Source: AM-2324 sp042091035 (lineage in GTDB: Bacteria > Bacteroidota > Bacteroidia > Chitinophagales > Saprospiraceae). From it: a DNA stretch of 23,607 nucleotides. Shown piece after piece: positions 1 to 7,303 of the stretch. Every line of letters begins with the position of its first letter. Position 1 is the stretch's first letter. The stretch covers positions 1 through 23,607 of the forward strand of contig JBELIG010000024.1 of assembly GCA_042091035.1 (NCBI GenBank). Reading direction: 5' to 3'. The notes under the pieces are model-generated. The model was not told where the DNA came from. It saw only the letters and a program-made list of their open reading frames with translations, and did not search any database. A program made the position numbers and the translations under genes.

Positions 1-257
1 GAATCAATAATCAACTTACTATTGCTCCAAACCCAGCAAGCGATCGTGCTATTTTAACGCTAAACAACGATTGGTCAGGTGGAGTAAGAATCGAAGTTTA
101 TTCAATGGAAGGTAAGCAGGTGCTTACAGAGTATGCCGACAAATATAATACCAACTTTAATCATGAACTGAATATCAGCATGCTTGAAAATGGTATCTAC
201 ATTATAAAAGCTAACTTTAATGGAATCAGCGCAAGTCGACCATTAATTAAGCAATAA
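1..257 (+). CDS. C-terminal fragment of a secreted protein with a T9SS type A sorting domain
   Basis: The frame is open from the window edge and stops with TAA at 255-257, so only about the last 84 residues are present. They read as a type A T9SS (Por secretion) C-terminal domain. An IAPNPASDRA motif is followed by beta-strand segments (RIEVYSMEGKQVL), and the end is a conserved ENGIYIIKANFNG followed by a short basic tail. In Bacteroidota this domain directs a Sec-exported protein across the outer membrane and is then removed or used for surface anchoring. The functional part of the protein lies upstream of the window, so its activity cannot be told. The gene converges on the next gene, which carries the same type of domain, across a shared terminator. 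Confidence 0.9.
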   Translation, partial: INNQLTIAPNPASDRAILTLNNDWSGGVRIEVYSMEGKQVLTEYADKYNTNFNHELNISMLENGIYIIKANFNGISASRPLIKQ

Positions 258-291
258 AAAAAAGCCCCGGAAATAATCCGGGGCTTTTTTT
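258..291. terminator. Bidirectional intrinsic terminator
   Basis: The stem arms are AGCCCCGGA (263-271) and TCCGGGGCT (277-285) around an AATAA loop. An A-run lies on the left and a T-run on the right, so either strand's RNA gives a GC-rich hairpin followed by U residues. It begins directly after the plus-strand stop codon and runs up to the minus-strand stop at 292, serving both convergent T9SS-cargo genes. Confidence 0.93.
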
Positions 292-2601
292 TTACATCTT
301 AATAATCTTATAAGTCCTTGAACCTTTCTCGGTATATACCCGAACAAAATAGGTCCCAGCCTCTAAATCACCAGTATACATTTCTATTTTACCAGACACC
401 ATAGCCATAGCATCCACTTCTCTACTCTGAATAATCTTACCGGCAACATCGATTAATAAAAATCGAGCATAGCCATGTTCTGATCGAGTCTGAATAGTCA
501 ATCGATCCATTACAGGGTTTGGACTAACCACAAATGCATTCGCATCCAAAAGTGTCTCCTCATTGGAAGAAACGGGCGTTGCAAAAACATTAGAATAATT
601 GATCACATAACCATCAATAAGGTAGATTGGATTGAAATTATCTGAACAATCGGCACAGGTCACACCTGACACACAATTTGGATTATTGATGTGACATAAA
701 TCCATATAATTGGTTTGGAAAATATAATCCAAGGTATAAGAATCTGCGGAAATGTAAGCACCAAGGTCAAACTCAAATGCAGGTGCAATAGCACCGGGAC
801 ACCAACCCGCTCGCTCAAAGTACCAGGTACCTTGTTGGTTTAAACAATTATCTGGATTCGGATTACAAACATTATATAGATACTGGTCGAATGTATTTGC
901 TCCATCTACAGCAATATTATGCGTTGCATAGTAAAACTCTGCAGCATTTCCTGTATTGTTTGAACCCCAACCGTGGCCGGTAGTAGTCAGCCTCAACTTT
1001 GCATCTAAGGTGTTTTCTGGCACTAGTACTTCTACCGTTTCCATAGGCTGCAAATTTCCTGGATTACCAAAAGGTGCACTATTCTTATCCCACACCTTCG
1101 TGATTGATCGATACATAAATTCCGGTTCTCCAGCTTCATATTCCAGTCTCAAAGTAAAGTCCCATCCACCTGTACCCCAGGTATCAACAAAAACTCTAAA
1201 CTTTATATCACCTTGCATCAAATCCATAAAGTCTGTTACATCAGCCGAGTGAAAACAACCTACACCATATGGTGTCATATACCTTATAATTTCTACCCAC
1301 TCGCCATTTGGAGCCTGCACTTCAATATATGCCTTTCGATCCCAATCATCACATCCACCTGCGATATCTGGACATTCTACATCGAGGAATGCAGTTACTT
1401 TTTTATGGCTTCCTACAAACTGAGGTAAGAAAGTATCGACGACAATGGTTCGGCCTGGACTAGGGAAATTCACTAGGACTTTATTTAAGGCAAATACAGT
1501 CATATCCTCAGCATTATCTACAACCTCAATGAATCTGGTCAACACATCACTTGAATTGCCATTTGACCCGATACTTGTAATCTCTACCTCATAGGTTCCC
1601 AAGGCATCGGGCGCCCATAATGCAACATAAGATCCATCTGCATAAACAACTTCTAATGCTTCACCATCAACGCTAGCAGTTACCGAATTTATATTCAAAA
1701 ATCCAGGCTCTGCAATAGAGGCGCTCATGTAAATCGGATATTCACCATCCTCGGATTTTATAAGCGGGAACTCCTCTGTTAGGCGTGTGCTAACAGTTGG
1801 GTAGATAGTATTTAGGTCAATCACATTAAAGGATATTAATTGCTCACTAGGATAGGTATATACATCACCTGCATTAAAAGCCCTCAAGGTTACTAAACCT
1901 GCCTGACCTTCAAAGTTTAGTGTAGACCCTGAGATTGAAACTATATCTGAGCCTTCAATAACCTCAAAAGATATTTCAGTATCTAGATTTGAGTAGGCAA
2001 TCAATTCGATTGGATCACTTTCTGTGGTTTGCTTACCTACAGGTTCGAAAGTAATTATCTGATTCGAAAGTCCTTCATCCTCACAGCTGGTATCTTCATA
2101 AATTATAAATTCAGAAATCATGAGTCTATTGGCATTGCCTCCATCAAAATTTGAAAGTGCTGATAGATGCACGAACTGAGCACTTCTATTTCCGAAATAG
2201 ATAAATTCCTCTATTTCTTGCCATGGACCAGTATACACTAATGTACCACCTGCCTCTGGCGTCGGTGATGGGTTATTTACATCTGAATACAAAAACACTT
2301 GATATTCCTCTAACTTCCCAAGATTGGAGTTAACTCTTGGTTTAATAGAAATCCCATTCAATACCTTCTCTTCCCCAAGATCAATAATTAAATCATGCGG
2401 AAAATTAGCACTTCCTCCAGTATTCCAAAAAGTGTTAGGATCACCATCTATAGCATTTTCAGGAATTTTATCTCCTGTGTAAGTGTCTGCAAAAAAGATG
2501 GAATAAGTACTTTGATCAACAGCAGTTGTGTCGCATTGCCCCTCTAGTATACTGGGAATCAAGCATAAAGCAAAAAGAATAGAAAAGTAGATGTGCTTCA
2601 T
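292..2601 (-). CDS. Secreted PNGase F-like glycoamidase with discoidin and T9SS sorting domains
   Basis: This 769-residue protein has a signal peptide ending near residue 22. An F5/8C (discoidin)-like carbohydrate-binding domain follows at about 28-168 (the ENAIDGDPNTFWNT motif), then two Ig-like stretches at about 180-265 and 268-362. The catalytic region at about 368-670 resembles peptide-N-glycosidase F, which cleaves N-glycans from asparagine. The T9SS type A sorting domain is at about 690-769 (VVSPNPVMDRL to AGTYFVRVY). Against Elizabethkingia PNGase F, recalled from memory, I align ECPxxxxCDxWDR, ITPYxVG, DVTDF and RAGWCPG. Catalytic D60 corresponds to D421 and E206 to E555; the E118 position is Asp (D473). 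The enzyme is probably secreted or surface-anchored and acts on glycoproteins. The start ATG at 2599-2601 lies inside a long inverted repeat. The exact substrate is inferred. Confidence 0.85.
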   Translation of the reverse strand: MKHIYFSILFALCLIPSILEGQCDTTAVDQSTYSIFFADTYTGDKIPENAIDGDPNTFWNTGGSANFPHDLIIDLGEEKVLNGISIKPRVNSNLGKLEEYQVFLYSDVNNPSPTPEAGGTLVYTGPWQEIEEFIYFGNRSAQFVHLSALSNFDGGNANRLMISEFIIYEDTSCEDEGLSNQIITFEPVGKQTTESDPIELIAYSNLDTEISFEVIEGSDIVSISGSTLNFEGQAGLVTLRAFNAGDVYTYPSEQLISFNVIDLNTIYPTVSTRLTEEFPLIKSEDGEYPIYMSASIAEPGFLNINSVTASVDGEALEVVYADGSYVALWAPDALGTYEVEITSIGSNGNSSDVLTRFIEVVDNAEDMTVFALNKVLVNFPSPGRTIVVDTFLPQFVGSHKKVTAFLDVECPDIAGGCDDWDRKAYIEVQAPNGEWVEIIRYMTPYGVGCFHSADVTDFMDLMQGDIKFRVFVDTWGTGGWDFTLRLEYEAGEPEFMYRSITKVWDKNSAPFGNPGNLQPMETVEVLVPENTLDAKLRLTTTGHGWGSNNTGNAAEFYYATHNIAVDGANTFDQYLYNVCNPNPDNCLNQQGTWYFERAGWCPGAIAPAFEFDLGAYISADSYTLDYIFQTNYMDLCHINNPNCVSGVTCADCSDNFNPIYLIDGYVINYSNVFATPVSSNEETLLDANAFVVSPNPVMDRLTIQTRSEHGYARFLLIDVAGKIIQSREVDAMAMVSGKIEMYTGDLEAGTYFVRVYTEKGSRTYKIIKM

Positions 2602-2653
2602 TAGTTATTTTTGTTTTAATTGTTTTCAATTACCAACAAAAATAACTAATGAA
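2597..2653. repeat. 57-bp near-perfect hairpin spanning the start codon of the PNGase-like gene
   Basis: Two 19-bp arms are perfectly complementary: TTCATTAGTTATTTTTGTT (2597-2615) and its inverse at 2635-2653. Inside, TAATTG (2617-2622) pairs with CAATTA (2627-2632) around a TTTT loop. The only unpaired bases are 2616, 2633-2634 and the loop. The minus-strand ATG (2599-2601) lies in one arm, and a TATTTTTG -7-like element (2644-2637) lies in the other. There is no U-run after the stem on the minus strand, so it does not look like a normal terminator for the upstream permease. Confidence 0.9.
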
Positions 2654-2666
2654 TTGGTATTTACAA
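2637..2666 (-). promoter_or_regulatory. Candidate Bacteroidota promoter of the PNGase-like gene
   Basis: Reading the minus strand, TTG (2666-2664) is followed after 19 bases by TATTTTTG (2644-2637). This fits the Bacteroidota pattern of a -33 TTG/TTTG and a -7 TAnnTTTG. Transcription would start near 2630, giving an A-rich leader of about 30 bases. The -7 element is embedded in the left half of the hairpin as read on this strand. The match is to a short consensus in AT-rich DNA, so chance is possible. Confidence 0.45.
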
Positions 2667-2688
2667 TATATTATTTTAGAAATAACCA

Positions 2689-3999
2689 TTAATCATGAGA
2701 AGACTTGTTGCTTAGTCGCTTATTGATAAAATAGGTGATTGCTGCTAAGAACAAGCTCAAAACTCCAAAAATAGACTCTTTGGGTTTGTCAAGCATTAAA
2801 AAAAACAAGACCCACATACTGGTCAGAATAAAGAATAACTGTGGAAGTGGATACAATGGACTACTGTAAGCATCCTTATCTACTTTGTGTTTTTTGGAAG
2901 ATCTCAAAATAACCAAACCAATCACAGCCAGTAAACTGAATAATTGTATAATAAAGCTGCTGTAAATCAGTACTTGCTCAAAACTTCCACTGTAAACAAA
3001 AGCAATGCTAATAAGCGCTTGCAACCAGATTGCTCGCACAGGAACATTGTTTTTATTACGTTTAGAATATCTTTTCCAAATCAAATAATCTTCGCCAAGC
3101 ACCTGCGTCACTCTCGAACCAACCCAAATCATACCACTAATACTAGAAATCAAGATCAAAATTATAATGCTTGATATCATTTTACCACCATTAGCTCCCC
3201 ATAAATTAGTGGCTACAATCTGACCGACTTCCACCTGCCCTACAAGATCAGAGTAAGAAGCATTTTTAAGAAAAACAAAGTTGATAATTATGTAAAGAGC
3301 TGTTACGACTAATGTTCCCGATATAAGTGCTTTGGGTAAGTTTTTTTTGAAGGACTCTATTTCTCCTGTGATATAGGCAGCTGCATTCCAACCAGAATAT
3401 GAAAAGCAAACAAATACAAATGCTACTGCTAATGAATAATTAGAAAACTCAGTAGATAATGGTTTGAAATCCTGAATAGTTGGCAAATCAGCAAATGACA
3501 ACCCAAAAGCTATAAATATTCCAATTGCAAAGATTTTAAGCACCGTTATGAGTGTCTGGAATACACTGCTGTTATTTATGGTAAAGCTATGGATCACAGC
3601 AACTAGGATAATAATAAAACTTGCAAAAATACGCATAGGTAACGCCGCAAATATTTGAATATAATCTGCAACGGATATAGCGGCTAAGGCAATCGGAGCA
3701 GAAAAACCAACTGTTATGGAAACCCAGCCCGAAAGATAGCCCAGAATAGGATGATATATCTTGGAAAGAAAATGATACTCCCCTCCTGATCTTCGAAAAT
3801 GCACCCCCAATTCAGCGTAACTAAATGCACCACTCAATGCCATTATACCACCTAAAACCCAGAGTAACAATATGTAATTAGGGTCTTGGACAAATTCAAG
3901 CTGCAGCCCAAGACTTGTAAATACACCTGCCCCTACCATATTTGCTATAACGATAGAGGCTCCTGTAATCCAACCGATCTTATTTCCAGATTCTTGCAT
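2689..3999 (-). CDS. APC-superfamily amino acid permease
   Basis: This is a 436-residue polytopic inner-membrane protein with about 12 hydrophobic segments. TM1 carries the APC substrate-binding signature (IVIANMVGAGVFTSLG, about 17-32). The TM6 region has FSYSGWNAAAYITGEIE followed by KNLPKAL, a hallmark of the LAT/APA-like branch. The family moves amino acids or polyamines by antiport or proton symport; the substrate cannot be read from the sequence. The length is normal. It is on the same strand as the marC-like gene but separated by 92 bases holding a structured element, so it may be its own transcription unit. Its stop lies 36 bases upstream of the hairpin that covers the next gene's start. 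Confidence 0.9.
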   Translation of the reverse strand: MQESGNKIGWITGASIVIANMVGAGVFTSLGLQLEFVQDPNYILLLWVLGGIMALSGAFSYAELGVHFRRSGGEYHFLSKIYHPILGYLSGWVSITVGFSAPIALAAISVADYIQIFAALPMRIFASFIIILVAVIHSFTINNSSVFQTLITVLKIFAIGIFIAFGLSFADLPTIQDFKPLSTEFSNYSLAVAFVFVCFSYSGWNAAAYITGEIESFKKNLPKALISGTLVVTALYIIINFVFLKNASYSDLVGQVEVGQIVATNLWGANGGKMISSIIILILISSISGMIWVGSRVTQVLGEDYLIWKRYSKRNKNNVPVRAIWLQALISIAFVYSGSFEQVLIYSSFIIQLFSLLAVIGLVILRSSKKHKVDKDAYSSPLYPLPQLFFILTSMWVLFFLMLDKPKESIFGVLSLFLAAITYFINKRLSNKSSHD

Positions 4000-4034
4000 T
4001 TCTCAATTAACAATACGACTAATAGTATTATTAA

Positions 4035-4090
4035 CCCCTGAAATCATTTATTTGGTACAAATGATATCCTAATTATTTCTTAATTCGGGG
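4035..4090. other. Intergenic dyad between the marC-like and APC permease genes
   Basis: CCCC (4035-4038) plus GAA (4040-4042) can pair with TTCGGGG (4084-4090), leaving one bulged T. Directly inside, ATCATTT (4043-4049) pairs with AAATGAT (4059-4065) around a 9-base loop, and 18 bases on the right remain unpaired. In minus-strand RNA this begins two bases after the stop codon of the marC-like gene and precedes the permease. No U-run follows. It could be a 3'-end structure or part of the permease leader. Confidence 0.4.
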
Positions 4091-4091
4091 C

Positions 4092-4700
4092 TTACTTTAT
4101 ATTAGCTCTTAAAGCTTCCAAAAGTTCGTGAAGAATTGAATTATTTGTGAAAATTTTGATAGCGATAGCTAATAATATAATCCCAAATACCTTTTCGAGA
4201 ATCTTAGCGCCTTGTTTTCCAATACGCTTCTGAATAGAAGATGAGAATTTTAGGACAAAAAACACAACCACCAAATTTAAAAGGATACCTACACCGATAT
4301 CTTGTTTCAAATATCCAGCACCTTCAAGAGAGATGATTGTGGTGAGTGTTCCCGCGCCAGCTATTAAAGGAAATGCCAATGGAAAAATGGATGTAGCATT
4401 TGAACTTTCATCATTGTTTCTGAATATTTCTCGGTTAAGGATCATTTCAAGACCAATGATAAACATTACTATTGCACCTGCTACGGCAAAGGACTTAACA
4501 TCTACACCAAAAAGCCCTAAGACCTTCTCACCTCCAAATAGAAAGAGTAGCATCAAGACACCTGAAGCAAAAGTTGCCTTTGCGGCCTCTATCTTTTTAC
4601 CTTGCTCTTTGAGGCTAATTACAATTGGTATATTTCCAACAATATCTATGACTGAAAACAGAATTAGGGATACAGACAGAATAGCTTTAAAATCGAACAT
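4092..4700 (-). CDS. MarC-family integral membrane protein (UPF0056)
   Basis: This 202-residue protein has six predicted hydrophobic segments and family motifs: FSVIDIVGNIPIVISL near the N-terminus, FIIGLEMIL in the middle, and IFPLAFPLIAGAGTLTT. MarC proteins are inner-membrane proteins of uncertain function; they are often labelled NAAT-family or multiple-antibiotic-resistance proteins, but a resistance role is not supported in E. coli. The ATG is 6 bases after the stop of the metallopeptidase gene, so it is probably the last gene of the cutC-VOC-M90-marC run. Length is typical. Assignment to the family is firm; the function is not. Confidence 0.9.
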   Translation of the reverse strand: MFDFKAILSVSLILFSVIDIVGNIPIVISLKEQGKKIEAAKATFASGVLMLLFLFGGEKVLGLFGVDVKSFAVAGAIVMFIIGLEMILNREIFRNNDESSNATSIFPLAFPLIAGAGTLTTIISLEGAGYLKQDIGVGILLNLVVVFFVLKFSSSIQKRIGKQGAKILEKVFGIILLAIAIKIFTNNSILHELLEALRANIK

Positions 4701-4706
4701 ATCAAT

Positions 4707-5513
4707 TTAATTTAATCTTGGTTTATTATGATCTATTGGATCTTGGTTCAATAATTTTCTTAATATCATATATACTTGCGGAATTGCAACATACATAGCT
4801 TTAGGCTTTTCAAAAAATGCTTCTACTGCACATGCAAAATACTCATGTATATTCTTTGCTGCATAATCTTTCAAAAAATAATCTCGCTCCATTTTCATTA
4901 CATGCATTTCGGCTCTTGCAATATCTAGCCAGGCTCTATAGTCTGCTTCGTTAAAAAGCATATATCTTTTGGGTAGAGCAACAGAAATAATCAGATTTAA
5001 GATCCCTCCTCTATTTCTAGAATCATGGAGCCTTTTGAGCCATTTTCTATTTTCAAACTCTATAGCATGAGCCATCTCGTGTAATACAGCATTATGTGCA
5101 TCATCTTCAACCTCGAAGCCATGCTTTGTGTTTGCCCAACTTAATGTAATGAGTCTTTTAGAATAATCCACATGCCCCAGCAACTTATTCCTAAACCCTC
5201 GATAATCATAAGCTCTTGGTGTTACAAGGATTTTTCTAAAATGATTAAATACAAAGGCATTCAAACCAAGAGTTAATTGTACAAAACCAGAGGCAATCAA
5301 ATAACGCATTTGTGGACTTAATGTATGGTCTCCAATAGCCTCAAATTTTATAGAACGACTAAATAAAGCAACTCGATAGATGAATTTATTCTTCTCAGAG
5401 GAAGTTAGTGCCCTGAAATAAGCAGAATACCTTTGCAGCGTAGCACGAACCATTTCAGAATCCTGGGGCTTCCCAAAAAACAAGGACCACTTTGCTAATC
5501 TAGTTTTTAGCAT
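4707..5513 (-). CDS. Zinc metallopeptidase of the M90 (MtfA-like) family
   Basis: This is a 268-residue, probably cytoplasmic protein. The zinc-binding HExxH motif is HEMAH (145-149). A downstream HEYFACAVEAFFEKP segment (223-237) matches the conserved third-ligand region of MtfA. The stretch around 96-128 (ILVTPRAYDYRGF, then ITLSWANTKHGF) matches the M90 core before the active site. E. coli MtfA binds the repressor Mlc and has aminopeptidase activity; whether that regulation exists here is unknown. No signal peptide is seen. It sits 6 bases from both neighbours, the VOC gene upstream and the marC-like gene downstream, indicating cotranscription. Confidence 0.88.
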   Translation of the reverse strand: MLKTRLAKWSLFFGKPQDSEMVRATLQRYSAYFRALTSSEKNKFIYRVALFSRSIKFEAIGDHTLSPQMRYLIASGFVQLTLGLNAFVFNHFRKILVTPRAYDYRGFRNKLLGHVDYSKRLITLSWANTKHGFEVEDDAHNAVLHEMAHAIEFENRKWLKRLHDSRNRGGILNLIISVALPKRYMLFNEADYRAWLDIARAEMHVMKMERDYFLKDYAAKNIHEYFACAVEAFFEKPKAMYVAIPQVYMILRKLLNQDPIDHNKPRLN

Positions 5514-5519
5514 TGGAAA

Positions 5520-5948
5520 CTATTTAGCAAATAACATATTGAGGTCTTTAAAAGCCTTGAATTCAAGTGCATTACCACTTGGGTCTTGGAAAAACATGGT
5601 CGCCTGTTCACCAGACTCCCCTCTAAAGCGAATATGTGGGTCAATGATAAAATTCATATTATTGGTCATAAGCTTATCCGCTAAATCTTTCCAAGTTTGC
5701 ATAGTCAGTACCACCCCGAAATGAGGAATTGGAACATCATGTCCATCCACAGAATTTGAAGAATGATCAGTAATTACTTGCATGCGATCATCTAAATGAA
5801 CGACAAATTGATGCCCATAAAAATTATAGTCAATCCAATGCTCAGATGACCTTCCTTCATCGAAGCCCATTACTGTTCCGTAAAACCATCTTGCCTTTTC
5901 CAAATTATGAACAGGTACTGCAAGATGAAATGGCATGAGTTTATGCAT
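5520..5948 (-). CDS. VOC-superfamily protein (COG3565, predicted dioxygenase/glyoxalase-like)
   Basis: This 142-residue cytoplasmic protein has paired beta-alpha-beta-beta-beta modules. It starts MPFHLAVPVHNLEKARWFYG and continues with EGRSSEHWIDYNFYGHQFVVHL, which matches the COG3565 family. The likely divalent-metal ligands are H8, H76 and E129 (the last in DPSGNALEFK). Members are related to extradiol dioxygenases, glyoxalase I and fosfomycin/bleomycin resistance proteins. The reaction is not known for this branch. The stop of cutC (5950) is only one base from this ATG, so translation is probably coupled. Confidence 0.88.
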   Translation of the reverse strand: MHKLMPFHLAVPVHNLEKARWFYGTVMGFDEGRSSEHWIDYNFYGHQFVVHLDDRMQVITDHSSNSVDGHDVPIPHFGVVLTMQTWKDLADKLMTNNMNFIIDPHIRFRGESGEQATMFFQDPSGNALEFKAFKDLNMLFAK

Positions 5949-5949
5949 T

Positions 5950-6585
5950 CTAAAAATTTATGATTTTTCTGCCGTGATAATACTCCAAATTAACTAATTT
6001 ATGAAGCTTGGCAATGTTTTCAGGTCTTATTTTGCCTGCAGCTATTAAATTTTGATCTGGCCGAAGTATAGACTTCATCTTATTTAAAATATTTGCTCCC
6101 TCTAAAGCTGTATTCGAACCACCAGAGCTGAGTAAGGCAGCAACTTTTTCATAAGTGGCCAAAACAGAACAGGCAGAAAGTAAATCATTCGAATAGTCCA
6201 CAGCCTTATGAAAACAAATGACATGCGATCCAATATTATCACCGATCTCATCCAGAAAAGTAGTATCAATACCCCCATCCCTATTTAGGGCACCAAATAC
6301 AATTGACTTACAATTATAGTCTATTAGTTTTAATAGGGTCTGAAGCATTTGATCTTTTTCCTTTCTATTATATACAAAATCACCCCCTCGAAGTCTCAAC
6401 ATCGGTTTTATTGGGATAGAAAGCTTAGCAAAAGCTTGATCTAGTAATTTAGAGCTCGGGCTTAGTCCGTCAAGATCAAGTCTAGAACAAAGTTCAATCT
6501 GGTCTGCCCCATTGTCCTCTGCTCTTAATGCATCTTCTAGATTATCCACACAAACTTCTATCAAAACTGAATTTCTTATTTGCAT
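5950..6585 (-). CDS. cutC: CutC-family protein
   Basis: The start is set at the ATG at 6583-6585, giving 211 residues (MQIRNSVLIEVCVDN). A TTG two codons upstream would extend it but is less likely. The TIM-barrel CutC family is recognised from EVCVDNLEDALRAEDNGADQIELCS, LSPSS, MLRLRGGDF, CFHKAVD and LLSSGGS. Canonical members usually have MxRPRGGDF and HRAFD, so two family positions differ, and the C-terminus is short (usual length about 240-250). CutC was linked to copper homeostasis in E. coli, but that link is disputed and the activity is unknown. It is the first gene of the minus-strand run, divergent from yebC. Confidence 0.85.
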   Translation of the reverse strand: MQIRNSVLIEVCVDNLEDALRAEDNGADQIELCSRLDLDGLSPSSKLLDQAFAKLSIPIKPMLRLRGGDFVYNRKEKDQMLQTLLKLIDYNCKSIVFGALNRDGGIDTTFLDEIGDNIGSHVICFHKAVDYSNDLLSACSVLATYEKVAALLSSGGSNTALEGANILNKMKSILRPDQNLIAAGKIRPENIAKLHKLVNLEYYHGRKIINF

Positions 6586-6591
6586 ACTCAA

Positions 6592-6739
6592 GCAATATTT
6601 TCCTTAAATTGTACATAATTTAAACTATTTGACAATTTGTCTTGACAAAAAACTAAAGACTTTTTAGTCAATTTGTATTTTTGATCTCAATAGTATATTT
6701 TTTGGAAAAATTTTAAATCAACTAAGTCTATATAAATAT
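6592..6739. promoter_or_regulatory. Divergent cutC/yebC intergenic region with short dyads and a -7 element
   Basis: The plus strand has TATTTTTG (6676-6683), a good TAnnTTTG match about 56 bases before the yebC ATG. The nearest upstream TTG is 31 bases away, too far for the usual -33 spacing. Upstream lie alternating GACAA (6631-6635), TTGTC (6637-6641) and GACAA (6644-6648) repeats, and ACTAAA (6652-6657) paired with TTTAGT (6663-6668). These could be operator half-sites. I could not place a cutC promoter. Confidence 0.35.
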
Positions 6740-7203
6740 ATGGGAAGAGCTTTTGAATACCGTAGAGCAGCCAAGGAAAAGAGATGGGGACAAATGTCCA
6801 GAATTTTTCCAAAATTAGCAAAAGCAATTACAGTAGCTGCAAAGGATGGAGGACCTGATTCGGAAACGAATGCAAAACTCAGAACAGCTATCCAAAATGC
6901 TAAGGCTGCAAACATGCCTAAGGATAACATAACAGCTGCCATTAAAAGAGCCGAAGGTAAAGATGCCGATCAGCTCGTAGAAACCGTATTCGAGGGCAAA
7001 GGACCTCATGGTGTATTAGTAGTATTGGAATGTGCTACTGACAACAACAATCGGACTGTAGCTAATGTAAAATCCTATTTTAATAAGTCTGGTGGTTCCC
7101 TAGTTCCTAAAGGATCACTTGAGTTTCTATTTACGCGAAAATCTGTATTTGAAATTGAAAAAACAGAAGAGCTCAACGTAGACACAGAAGAATTAGAATT
7201 AGA
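6740..7203 (+). CDS. yebC: YebC/TACO1-family protein, 3' end lost in an assembly gap
   Basis: About 154 residues remain, starting MGRAFEYRRAAKEKRWGQMS, the form typical of Bacteroidota YebC. Further matches are the conserved TVAAKDGGPDSETNAKLR, AKAANMPKDNITAAIKRA, FEGKGPHGV and TDNNNRTVANVKSYFNKSGGSL segments. YebC proteins are cytoplasmic and dimeric; they were described as DNA-binding regulators (PmpR), and more recently some were shown to help ribosomes through proline-rich stretches. Family members are about 235-250 residues long, so roughly 80-95 residues are missing. The reading frame enters an N-run at 7204. The few codons readable after the gap belong to the terminator and are not proof of the true C-terminus. 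This is an assembly break, not a pseudogene. Confidence 0.92.
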
Positions 7204-7303
7204 NNNNNNNNNNNNNNNNNNNNNNNNNNNNNNNNNNNNNNNNNNNNNNNNNNNNNNNNNNNNNNNNNNNNNNNNNNNNNNNNNNNNNNNNNNNNNNNNN
7301 NNN
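7204..7303. other. Assembly gap of exactly 100 N
   Basis: Exactly one hundred unknown bases lie here, a conventional scaffold placeholder. The missing YebC C-terminus alone would need about 240-290 bases, so the true gap is probably larger than drawn. Coordinates to the right are therefore nominal. Confidence 0.97.

Noticed and set aside
956..1252. Open plus-strand frame of 98 codons opposite the PNGase-like gene
   Set aside because: It is antisense to well-conserved catalytic sequence, has no leader or recognisable domain, and is a by-product of the real gene's codon use.
2597..2653. Invertible promoter (phase-variation) reading of the 19-bp inverted repeats
   Set aside because: Known invertible promoters in Bacteroidota have inverted repeats flanking more than 100 bases; here only 19 bases lie between the arms and no invertase gene is visible.
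4333..4710. Open plus-strand frame of 125 codons opposite the marC-like gene
   Set aside because: The sense strand encodes a clear MarC protein in an operon; the antisense product has no family features.
6586..6591. CutC start two codons upstream at TTG
   Set aside because: The ATG at 6585 fits the usual CutC N-terminus and needs no rare start codon; the same reasoning was used for modA (ATG at 21511 rather than TTG at 21514).
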